From contig JALHNT010000016.1 of assembly GCA_022843385.1 (NCBI GenBank), forward strand, positions 62,001 to 126,000: 64,000 nucleotides of DNA, read 5' to 3'. A model generated the notes under the pieces. That model saw only the letters and a list, made by a program, of their open reading frames with translations. It did not search any database and was not told the DNA's origin. Both the position numbers and the translations under genes were made by a program. The DNA is from Anaerolineae bacterium. Its GTDB lineage: Bacteria > Chloroflexota > Anaerolineae > Aggregatilineales > Phototrophicaceae. Shown here piece by piece: positions 36,526 to 44,646 of this stretch (the stretch's first letter is position 1; every line of letters begins with the position of its first letter).

Positions 36526-39268
36526 CGCGGCTCCATCGAACAGTGGAGAAAACCGTATCTGGCTGAATCTGGTCTGGCTTGCCCTGATACTGGCTGTGAC
36601 CATGTGCCTGTTGACGCCGGGAATTGCTCTGCTCACCCTCTATAGCAACCAATGTGCGCCGCTGGACCCGACGGCACGACTGGATGAAATTGGTGCGTCA
36701 GGCCCGGACTTACTCGGTGTGTTGGCGCTGGTCATGGTAGCGTTGGTTCTGATCGTTGTCGGGATCAGCTTGCAGATCATACGACAACGACTTCGATCTC
36801 TATCGTTAGACACAGCACACGCTCGCACCCGTGAGAGGCTGCAAAGCAAGTCAGGGCTGTGGATGTTGCCCATCTTGTTATTGGGCGGCGCGATTCTGCT
36901 GTGTTCGGCTCAGGGTAGTTTGTGGTATCTGCGTCCTGATGCAGTCTGTCAACCCGTGTCTGTGAAAGTTACTCCCGACTACAGTGTATGGTCAGTAGCT
37001 CAGGCAGTGTTCGCTCCGATCAATCCAGCCATTGCTGTAGCCCAGGCTGCTGATTTGGGCGGCGATCAAGCCCAAGTGACCTGGTTTGATGACGCGGGAC
37101 AACCGGTGGTGGCTCAGATGCCGACCCCTGTGCTGGAAGTCGCTATTGTTCCCACGAACCCGGCGCCATCTCCCACAATCAATCCCCTATTTTCCACCGC
37201 GACCCAGACACCTGTGCTGGTCACAAGCCTGACTCGAACACCAGCCAGTACCATGACGATCGGTGCAACAGCGTCGATTACCCCGTCACGCGCAGTGAGT
37301 GCAACACCATCTCTGACTGCTTCACCGGTCAGCACTGCTACACTTACATTTACCTCGTCGCCCATTCCATCTCGTACATCCAGCCCATCACCCATTCCGA
37401 GCCTGACAGCCACCCGCACACCGAGTGCCACAGTCATTCCCTCGGTGACAGCGACTCGGACAATCATGCCGTCACCCATTCCAAGTCTGACAGCCACCCG
37501 CACACCGAGTGCCACGGTCATTCCCTCGATAACTGCGACGTTTACCCGTATCGCTAGTCCAACACTCGCTCTTACGTTGACCGCGACCCGTACACCATCC
37601 GCCACTCTCGTGTTGGCAACCAACACGCCGTCACCGACACGGACACCGACAGTGGCGCTGGCGACCAACACTCCACGACCATCCCTCACCTTGTCGGCAA
37701 CTGGGACACCTTTACCAACCCTGATGTTCACGCGAACAGCCACCCCTGTTCCGGCAACTAGTACACCATCAGCAACATCATTCGTGCCAGCCTCGACGCC
37801 GAGTCTGACGCCTATGCCCCCAACAATTCTGCCTGCAACCGCTGTTCCACCAACAACTGAACCGCCAACGCCATTACCAACCAGCACACTAATTCCTGAA
37901 TTGGGGACACTGCTCCGTGAGGTATGGTATGGGATACCAGGAGAGGACTTTACAGATTGGTACACGGATCTGAGGTGGCCGAACGCACCCGACGCCTGTG
38001 CAGTGGAAACTTTCACCGAATTGGCTGCCCCATCCTTTGTCGCTGATAACTATGCCCAACGCATCCGGGGTAATCTGATTGCTCCAGTCACTGGGCAATA
38101 TCAATTCTGGATCGCATCCGATGATGAATCAGAACTGTATCTGACGAGCGACGCCAGCCCATCCGTCGCCCAACGAATTGCCTTCATAGAGGGCACCGAC
38201 TCCGGTCAGGAGCAATGGGATCAGTATCCCATGCAACAGTCAGCCCTGATTCAGTTGACCGCTGGAGTTTCTTACTACATCGAAATCCGCCACAAAGAAG
38301 GTCCGGCTAATGATTATGTGGCCGTTGCCTGGCAGCATCCGGGTTTCACCCGTGATGTGATTCCGGGTGCCTATCTGACATCTGCTAGCTTTGTGTGCCA
38401 ACCGCCTATGACGACAGTTCCCAGCCTCACGCCAACACCGACCTCCACCTCTACACTAACCCCAACGGAGACACCAACCGAAACTCCGACAGCAACACTG
38501 ACAGAGACACCCACTGCGACACCTACTTTGACGCCCACCCCCCTGATACAGGTTGATGTCCAGCTGACCACCACGACACCGAATCTCATTCTCATTGAGG
38601 GGAATCCTGTCACTCTTCCGCTGAATGTCGCCAATGTGGGACCAGATGGAGCCGATAACGTTCAATTGGTTATTCCTGTACCAGCTCTCCTAAGGGTAGG
38701 CTCAACCATTGGTCCAGGGACGGATGTTGCTTCGTTTGGTCATATGGTGGCCGGAGCGTCATTCAGTATTGCTTCACCAGTGGAGGCGTTGGTTGGCTCA
38801 GCCGGACAGAGCTTTAACCTATTGCTCAGTGCTACCACGACCTCCAATGATGTGAACTTAAGCAACAATAACCTTACAGTGACGGTGAATGTCATCCGGG
38901 TGGCAGATGTGAGGATGAATTCGATAACTCCGACCACCGGCAGCCCCACGGCTGGGCAGGTGCTTGATGTTGCCTTCACCTACGAAAACCTTGGGCCCGA
39001 CCCCGCTACCGCCGTCGTTATCACCGCTCCATTCCCCGCTGGCATCTCATTGATCACTGTCAACAGCGGGTCGTACGACTCAGCGATCGGCATCTGGACA
39101 CTGCCGGATCTACCGGCGGGGGCATCGACCACCATCACATGGCAGATACAAGTGGATGTCGGAGCTGTTTCGGGGCAAACGATCACGTTCAACGCGACTA
39201 TAAGCGCCGCCGAGAACACCGCTGGCGCAAATGATACGGCAGTACCAGCCATCATCACGGTGCAGTAG
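36518..39268 (+). CDS. Multi-pass surface protein with Thr/Pro/Ser stalk, PA14 and DUF11-like domains
   Basis: 916 residues from a GTG with GGGAGG upstream. Three hydrophobic segments at about 10-38, 67-91 and 112-133 anchor it. A low-complexity stalk of T-P-S repeats runs from about 205 to 460. A PA14 domain covers about 463-620 (RGNLIAPVTGQYQFWIASDD; YYIEIRHKEGPANDYVAVAW), often a carbohydrate-binding module. A second short TP linker leads to two DUF11-like beta-sandwich domains (about 685-795 and 800-916; NLGPDPATAVVITAPFPAGI). It sits inside a kinase operon with coupled starts on both sides, so it may be the surface partner of the sensor. Ligand unknown. Confidence 0.8.
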   Translation: MANAAPSNSGENRIWLNLVWLALILAVTMCLLTPGIALLTLYSNQCAPLDPTARLDEIGASGPDLLGVLALVMVALVLIVVGISLQIIRQRLRSLSLDTAHARTRERLQSKSGLWMLPILLLGGAILLCSAQGSLWYLRPDAVCQPVSVKVTPDYSVWSVAQAVFAPINPAIAVAQAADLGGDQAQVTWFDDAGQPVVAQMPTPVLEVAIVPTNPAPSPTINPLFSTATQTPVLVTSLTRTPASTMTIGATASITPSRAVSATPSLTASPVSTATLTFTSSPIPSRTSSPSPIPSLTATRTPSATVIPSVTATRTIMPSPIPSLTATRTPSATVIPSITATFTRIASPTLALTLTATRTPSATLVLATNTPSPTRTPTVALATNTPRPSLTLSATGTPLPTLMFTRTATPVPATSTPSATSFVPASTPSLTPMPPTILPATAVPPTTEPPTPLPTSTLIPELGTLLREVWYGIPGEDFTDWYTDLRWPNAPDACAVETFTELAAPSFVADNYAQRIRGNLIAPVTGQYQFWIASDDESELYLTSDASPSVAQRIAFIEGTDSGQEQWDQYPMQQSALIQLTAGVSYYIEIRHKEGPANDYVAVAWQHPGFTRDVIPGAYLTSASFVCQPPMTTVPSLTPTPTSTSTLTPTETPTETPTATLTETPTATPTLTPTPLIQVDVQLTTTTPNLILIEGNPVTLPLNVANVGPDGADNVQLVIPVPALLRVGSTIGPGTDVASFGHMVAGASFSIASPVEALVGSAGQSFNLLLSATTTSNDVNLSNNNLTVTVNVIRVADVRMNSITPTTGSPTAGQVLDVAFTYENLGPDPATAVVITAPFPAGISLITVNSGSYDSAIGIWTLPDLPAGASTTITWQIQVDVGAVSGQTITFNATISAAENTAGANDTAVPAIITVQ
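37190..37890 (+). repeat. Low-complexity stalk-coding repeats
   Basis: Degenerate repeats encode SPIPSLTATRTPSATVIPS and related units; two near-identical 90-base copies lie at about 37388 and 37468. The opposite strand stays open for 300 codons here by composition only. Confidence 0.7.
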
Positions 39269-39269
39269 C

Positions 39270-40742
39270 ATGAACATCATACAACTGGAAGATGATCCCC
39301 ATCTGGCGACTATTTTGCGGGTTGCCATTCAGACCGTGCAGCCAGACGTCCATTTCATTCAATTTTGGAACAGCGATGATCTCCTGAGTCATCTTTCGAA
39401 GCCAGGTATTGAAGTGGATACGCTGGTGCTGGATATTCGTGTGCCTGGACGGTTGAATGGATTGCAGTTGGCCTATGAAATTCGGCAGCAGGGATTCAAG
39501 GGTCAGATGCTCCTCTCGTCTGCCTACGCACCACCGGAACGCCGGTTGCTTGCGGTGCTCAGGTCCGAATTTGTCCCGAAGCCCTGGGATTTGCGCTCAA
39601 TGGTGAATCGTGTGCTGCGACGTGCAGCTGACAGCACGATCACAGCAGGGCCACGCCAACTCATCCCTGAGCAGGCGTCGCATCTGGCGGTGACAAGTGA
39701 CATACCTTTTGAGCCAGCAGCCCTGTTGCTGGAGCGGTTGCTTGGTGTAACCAGCATGGTCGCCATTCTGAATGACCAGGCAGATTGTGTTGAACAATGG
39801 CTGACCAAGATGGTGTTGCCGGAAGGCGAATGGCGCTCTCGTTTGGAATGGGCTGCTGTACAGGCCGTGACACAGGGGCAGGTGGTCAGGGAACAGCTTG
39901 AAAATCATCACATCATTGCGCTGCCTTTTGTTCGGCAGCCGGTGGCACTGCTGGCTATCAAAAGCAGAGGCTGGCAGTCAACGGAACTACCAGCCTTTCA
40001 GGCAGTTGTAGATCTGTTGGTTGATTATGTGGCGATGAAGCGTAAGGTTAATCACCTGACCGAAACCAACGCTGAGCTGAATAACTTCACATCGATTGTT
40101 GCTCATGATCTCAAGACGCCGCTGGCTTCAATCATCGCTTACGCTGATCTGGTAAAGATGTTGTTGGGCAACCCTTCATCAGACATTGATGGTTATCTGA
40201 CAGCGATCGGTGACACCGCCCACACACTGACCGACATGACGAGCGATTTATTGTGGCTGGCCCGCCTGGATAATCCGGGGCAGGCGATTCAGCCGGTAGA
40301 TACTCGGCTGGTACTGGATGAGGCCTTGAAGCGTCTGCATTATCCAATCGCGCTGCGGGGCATGGCTGTTCAGGTTGAGGGCAATGTGCCACCCGTGATG
40401 GGCATCGAAATCTGGGTGGAAGAAATATTCGCCAATCTCATCAGCAATGCCGTAAAATACATCGGCGATGATAATCCAGCTCCACGCCTTAGCATAAGCG
40501 CGATCACCGAAGGTCGTTACGCGCGGTTCGAGATCGCGGATAATGGTGTGGGGATTGCGCCGGAGCACATACCCCGCCTGTTCCGCGAGCGGGTACGGCT
40601 AAAGACGGTTGAGGCTGAAGGCACTGGGCTTGGCCTGACGCTCATTCATCGCATTATCACCAGGCTGGGTGGACAAGCAGGCGTATACAGCCAGGAGGGA
40701 GTGGGCAGCACATTCTGGTTCATGCTGCCGCTGGCGGACTAG
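39270..40742 (+). CDS. Hybrid response-regulator/histidine kinase
   Basis: 490 residues from ATG 39270, two bases after the previous stop; an upstream in-frame ATG would overlap that gene. The N-terminal receiver (1-118) has IIQLEDDPH, LVLDIRVPG, LLSSAYAPP and FVPKPWD. The middle (about 135-265) is a GAF-like sensor region, then HisKA with the phosphorylated His in VAHDLKTPLASIIAY near 290 and an ATPase domain (NLISNAVKYIGDD; DNGVGIAPEH; GTGLGLTLIH). A receiver in front of a kinase suggests that phosphorylation of this receiver, perhaps by the upstream kinase, controls its own kinase activity. Confidence 0.9.
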   Translation: MNIIQLEDDPHLATILRVAIQTVQPDVHFIQFWNSDDLLSHLSKPGIEVDTLVLDIRVPGRLNGLQLAYEIRQQGFKGQMLLSSAYAPPERRLLAVLRSEFVPKPWDLRSMVNRVLRRAADSTITAGPRQLIPEQASHLAVTSDIPFEPAALLLERLLGVTSMVAILNDQADCVEQWLTKMVLPEGEWRSRLEWAAVQAVTQGQVVREQLENHHIIALPFVRQPVALLAIKSRGWQSTELPAFQAVVDLLVDYVAMKRKVNHLTETNAELNNFTSIVAHDLKTPLASIIAYADLVKMLLGNPSSDIDGYLTAIGDTAHTLTDMTSDLLWLARLDNPGQAIQPVDTRLVLDEALKRLHYPIALRGMAVQVEGNVPPVMGIEIWVEEIFANLISNAVKYIGDDNPAPRLSISAITEGRYARFEIADNGVGIAPEHIPRLFRERVRLKTVEAEGTGLGLTLIHRIITRLGGQAGVYSQEGVGSTFWFMLPLAD

Positions 40743-40814
40743 ATTAACCCGATATTGGGCATAATCGGTATGGTGACGCCAACCGGCTCATCCACTCAAG
40801 GGTAAGACTGATTC

Positions 40815-42647
40815 ATGGGTGTTTTGGACGGGAACTTACAACGACAGTTACTGGATGTTGGCTTATCCGATACTGATTTGCCGACTGACCCTGATGCCTG
40901 GCTTTCCTTTCTGGAGCAAATCAGCGCCTCTTATCGCGAAGCGCGCCACGTTGAAGAAACTTTGCGTCGTAATCAGACCGATTTTCTGCGTCATTATGCG
41001 GCGGCTGAACGTCAGGCACAGGAATTGGCACTGCTCAGTCAGGTACGGACAGCGCTGGCGCGGCGCCTCGATTTGCCGGGACTATGTCGAAATATCGTCG
41101 AAGGCACTGCGGAAGCCTTTGGCTTCAAGCTGGTTGCATTATATCTGGTGGAAGGCGATCAACTCATCCTGCAACATCAGGTCGGCTATGAGATTGCTGT
41201 TGAACGGATAGCGGTTCAACAAGGGATCATGGGACGAGTGGTGCGAACATTGCAGCCCATTCTGGTTGAAGATGTCCGATATGATCCCGATTTCTATGCG
41301 CCGGTTGATGGCGTAACGTCCGAAATTGCCGTGCCACTGTTCGATCATGGCGAATTGATCGGCGTCTTCAATATCCAGAGCAAAGATGGCTTTATCCTGA
41401 CCGAAGATGAGCTGGAACTGATTGTCAGTTTGAGCCAGCATATCAATGCTGCCCTGGAGAGTGCCCGCCTGTACAAAACGGTTCGCGAAAGCCAGGAGCA
41501 GTATCAGCGCGTGGTTGATAATGTGCGCGAGGTTATTTTTCAGACTGATATACAGGGGCGCTGGACATTCCTGAATCGAACCTGGACCGACCTGAGTGGC
41601 TATGGCATCGACCATAGTTTGGGTAAAGACCTTGCCAACTTTCTGCAATTTGACGAACCCTCAGACCATTGGTTACAGATTACCCAGCGATTGATGGGGG
41701 GGGAATCCCATGTCCGGTATCGCGCTCATATCCACTGCCGGAATGGCGAGCGCCTGCCTGTCGAACTGTTGGTGCAATTGATTCATGCGCCCGATGGTCT
41801 GACTCTGGGTGCAACGGGTACCATCACCGATATCCGTGAGCGCTTACAGGCTGAACGTCAGGCGATTGAACTGATGCTCAAGAGCCAGACCCTGACCGGC
41901 CTGCGGAGCTTCCTCAACCTGGTGTCTCATGATCTGCGAACCCCGCTGTCCGTCATGTCAACCAGCCTGTATTTGCTGCGGCGTAAGATGAACCCCGAAC
42001 CGGACAGCCTGCGTTATCTGGAAAATCTGGAACAGCAGGTTGCGCATCTGACCCGCGCCGTTGAGGATATGCTGGATATGTCTCATCTGGACGAAGAAGA
42101 TGTGATGTTCGACTTCCTGCGAATCAACTTCAATTCGCTGGTTCATGATTCGTTAGCCTCATTGGAACGCCTGGCTTCCGCTAAAAACCATCGTCTGCGT
42201 TTTGAACGCCTGGCTGATCCGATTATGATTCGCGCTGATCAGGTTATGTTGGGCAAGGTCATCCGCAACGTGGTGAACAATGCCATTCAATACACGCCAG
42301 CGGGAGGCGATATTGCTGTGCAGACCACGATTGAGGGAGATCAGGCGGTGCTGACTGTTGCCGATACGGGAATCGGCATCAGTCTGGACGATCTGAGCCG
42401 CATTTTTGAACGCTTTTTCAAGGTTGATAAGGCGCGAACTGCTAGCGACAGTGGCATCGGCCTGGGTCTTCCTATTGCCAAACGCATCGTTGAAACCCAT
42501 AACGGTACCATAGCGGCGGCCAGCACTCCCGGTGTCGGCAGCCTGTTTACCGTCCGCCTTCCTCTCTGTGTCTCCTCAAGCGCGGGTGTACCAGGGCAGG
42601 TACAGGTATCGGATGTTTCCCCCAGTGACCTCGGTGGTCAGCGCTGA
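40815..42647 (+). CDS. Soluble histidine kinase with GAF and PAS domains
   Basis: 610 residues with no membrane segment. A coiled region (60-80) precedes a GAF domain (about 80-225; GIMGRVVRTLQPILVEDVRY). A PAS domain follows (about 232-345; VREVIFQTDIQGRWTFLNRT). HisKA has LVSHDLRTPLSVMSTSL near 372. The ATPase domain has NVVNNAIQYTPAGG, DTGIGISLDD and IGLGLPIAKRIVETH. The last 72 bases overlap the 3' end of the converging CHAP gene. It probably senses a cytoplasmic or redox signal; no cognate output regulator with a DNA-binding domain is nearby. Confidence 0.92.
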   Translation: MGVLDGNLQRQLLDVGLSDTDLPTDPDAWLSFLEQISASYREARHVEETLRRNQTDFLRHYAAAERQAQELALLSQVRTALARRLDLPGLCRNIVEGTAEAFGFKLVALYLVEGDQLILQHQVGYEIAVERIAVQQGIMGRVVRTLQPILVEDVRYDPDFYAPVDGVTSEIAVPLFDHGELIGVFNIQSKDGFILTEDELELIVSLSQHINAALESARLYKTVRESQEQYQRVVDNVREVIFQTDIQGRWTFLNRTWTDLSGYGIDHSLGKDLANFLQFDEPSDHWLQITQRLMGGESHVRYRAHIHCRNGERLPVELLVQLIHAPDGLTLGATGTITDIRERLQAERQAIELMLKSQTLTGLRSFLNLVSHDLRTPLSVMSTSLYLLRRKMNPEPDSLRYLENLEQQVAHLTRAVEDMLDMSHLDEEDVMFDFLRINFNSLVHDSLASLERLASAKNHRLRFERLADPIMIRADQVMLGKVIRNVVNNAIQYTPAGGDIAVQTTIEGDQAVLTVADTGIGISLDDLSRIFERFFKVDKARTASDSGIGLGLPIAKRIVETHNGTIAAASTPGVGSLFTVRLPLCVSSSAGVPGQVQVSDVSPSDLGGQR

Positions 42648-43727
42648 CAGCCGCACTGCGCTCGCGTGCACGTTATCCGTCACCCAGATTTCGCCGTTCT
42701 CCACCCGTTCGACCACCATCAGATGACCAAAGACATCATCGGCATAGGGATGCTGCGGCGTCATGACCAGCACCGACCCAGTCAGCGGTGTTGATCCGCT
42801 TGTGATGCCCCATTCCGGGTGGGCGCTGGCCTGCTGTACCCAGAGGTACGCATCCCGCGCCAGATTATCCGGGATGGGGATTTTGCTGACGACGTAATTG
42901 ACACAATCCTTGGTGTTCTGCATGAGCCAGGATGCGCTCTGCCCGCCTTCCAGATCAGCGATCACGCTCAGGTCTGCGCCAGCGCCGGGCGCGACGCGAT
43001 TCAATCGCTGGGTCAGATCATCAATATTGGAACGCAGGCGATTGATATTGGTTTCGCTCTGGTTAATCTGCTGATCGAGAGCCGTGATCTGATCCTGAAG
43101 CGCTTGCACGCGCGGGGACTGAGAGGGAGTCCCTTGTGGATCAAAACTGAGCATCCGATTTTTGAGCGATGTCAGATCCTCCGACAGCTTCTGCCGTTCG
43201 GTCACCAGCGCCGTGATGTGATTCTGCTCCGTCGTCAGTGCCTCGCGCTGACCGACAAGGAAATCGTACAGCGGGCGGTTGGCGGTGGAGACATATTGAC
43301 CGAGTGGCAGGGTTGGCGCGGCTGCATTCATGCCTGCTGCTCGCAGCGCCTGAATGTCGCCGGAGTTGGCAACCGGTTCCTTGATCCCCAGATAGAGCCA
43401 GCGCAGCGCCGGGATCATGCTGATGCTGCCCGCGCTCGCCACGATCTCGTCCAGATGATTGCTGGTGGCCTGTTCGATGTCATCGGCGGCCTGACCGAGG
43501 TTTTCGGCAAAGCGCCGAACCGTTTGCGCCCAGTTTTCCATGTTTGCCAGTTGGTCGTTGTAAAGCAGGGCGAACTGGGCCGAGCCAGCGCTATGGTATC
43601 CAATGGCGAACAGGTAACGGACGATGTCCTGAACATCCTCGACGGAGCGCTCGATCAGCAGGCTGGAACGCTTCATCTGTTCGGCGGTTTCGCGGAGTTG
43701 GGTGACTCGGGTGACGACTTCAGTCAT
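42576..43727 (-). CDS. WXG100-like/coiled-coil protein with C-terminal CHAP hydrolase: candidate type VII-like effector
   Basis: 383 residues. Residues 1-90 are a helical hairpin-like region of WXG100/LXG character (AQFALLYNDQLANMENWAQT, then a second helix with a DDIEQA end), without a classical W-x-G. Residues about 160-245 are a coiled coil. The C-terminal part (about 258-383) is a CHAP-type cysteine peptidase/amidase: catalytic Cys in NTKDCVNYVVSKI near 275, His in FGHLMVVERV near 333 and a polar third residue in WVTDNVHA near 346. CHAP domains cut peptidoglycan peptides. It is the last gene of the EssC-WXG100 operon and has no Sec signal, as expected of a type VII substrate. No immunity gene was recognised. 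Confidence 0.8.
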   Translation of the reverse strand: MTEVVTRVTQLRETAEQMKRSSLLIERSVEDVQDIVRYLFAIGYHSAGSAQFALLYNDQLANMENWAQTVRRFAENLGQAADDIEQATSNHLDEIVASAGSISMIPALRWLYLGIKEPVANSGDIQALRAAGMNAAAPTLPLGQYVSTANRPLYDFLVGQREALTTEQNHITALVTERQKLSEDLTSLKNRMLSFDPQGTPSQSPRVQALQDQITALDQQINQSETNINRLRSNIDDLTQRLNRVAPGAGADLSVIADLEGGQSASWLMQNTKDCVNYVVSKIPIPDNLARDAYLWVQQASAHPEWGITSGSTPLTGSVLVMTPQHPYADDVFGHLMVVERVENGEIWVTDNVHASAVRLSALTTEVTGGNIRYLYLPWYTRA

Positions 43728-43736
43728 GCCTGATCC

Positions 43737-44633
43737 TCATTGCAAACGAATAGCCAGCGGAGCCGATGGTGTGGTGGGGTCAACATTGGGCAAGCGGATC
43801 GTGAGCGCAATCGTGGCGCTGGTCAGCGGTATCTCGAAGATGACCCAACCGCTGGTCGTCCGCCCCAGCGCAATCGGTTGCAGCGTGGGCTGACCGGCGA
43901 TGACGACATCGCGGCGGGGTTCGATCAGGCTGCCATTGTCGAGTTGTAGCGCCAGATTGGCTTCGGGCGGTTGGTTGCAGATCGGCCCTCGGCATTCGAA
44001 GATCACATTCAGGGCATAGAAACGGGCACCAGGCACGGGCGTCACCTGTACCAGGCTGCTGCTGTTGAGGACGCGCTCCGATTGTTCCTCGACGGCCGTC
44101 ACTTGCAGGATGCCGTTGGTGTAGCGCGCGGTGAAGCTGTCCGCGACTAACGCGCGGCTGCGATCTGGCAGATCGATGGCGGTCGGTGCCGGGGTAGGCG
44201 CTATCAGCGTGAGGGGCGGCGCAACGGATGTGCGGCTAGGCGGGCTGAATACAGTCACGAGGGTGAAGGTGACCAGCGCCCCGATGATGAGTAGACCCAG
44301 CGCCCGTCCGGCAGCGCTGTTGAACGGCAGCCGAAAGCGTGATTGCAGCGCCTCCATGCGCACCTGAAAATCCCGTTCGTCCTTCAGGATGGCAAGCGCA
44401 AGCTGACGATAGTGATCCTGGGCATGGGTCTGATGGACAAGTTGCTCTAAGCGACGCAGCCGCTCGGCTGGGTCTGCTTGAGTCTGGGCATCGAGCCAGA
44501 GGATCATCGGCGTGGATGGGTCGCTTTCAACGGGGATTTCACGCTGGCTCTGGTACTCGCGCAGCAGCCGTTGCGTTTCGCTGCGTTCGCCTTTGAACAG
44601 CGCCAGATTAGCTTTGACCAGCAGGGTGTGCAT
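43737..44633 (-). CDS. Single-pass membrane protein with DUF4352-like ectodomain
   Basis: 298 residues. The N-terminal 110 residues are helical and charged (MHTLLVKANLALFKGERSET; AERLRRLEQLVHQTHAQDHY) and look TPR-like. One membrane segment lies at about 111-131 (ALGLLIIGALVTFTLVTVFS). A Pro-rich linker leads to a beta-sandwich ectodomain of about 130 residues with a Cys pair (FECRGPICNQPPEAN), similar to DUF4352/TRF-like immunoglobulin folds. It sits 13 bases after the EssC-type gene and 9 before the CHAP gene, so it is a candidate membrane component of the secretion machine. I find no direct homology to a named type VII subunit. Confidence 0.7.
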   Translation of the reverse strand: MHTLLVKANLALFKGERSETQRLLREYQSQREIPVESDPSTPMILWLDAQTQADPAERLRRLEQLVHQTHAQDHYRQLALAILKDERDFQVRMEALQSRFRLPFNSAAGRALGLLIIGALVTFTLVTVFSPPSRTSVAPPLTLIAPTPAPTAIDLPDRSRALVADSFTARYTNGILQVTAVEEQSERVLNSSSLVQVTPVPGARFYALNVIFECRGPICNQPPEANLALQLDNGSLIEPRRDVVIAGQPTLQPIALGRTTSGWVIFEIPLTSATIALTIRLPNVDPTTPSAPLAIRLQ

Positions 44634-44646
44634 CAGACTTGATCCT

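Noticed and set aside
37114-38016. 300-codon minus-strand frame rich in V-G-V
   Set aside because: Antisense shadow of the stalk repeats in the PA14 protein.
42576-42647. 72-base convergent overlap of the GAF-PAS kinase and the CHAP gene
   Set aside because: Both ends are complete domains, so the overlap is real but ordinary; not treated as a separate signal.
42576-43727. Phage endolysin
   Set aside because: No holin or other phage lysis genes nearby, and the long coiled WXG100-like N-terminus fits the secretion operon better.
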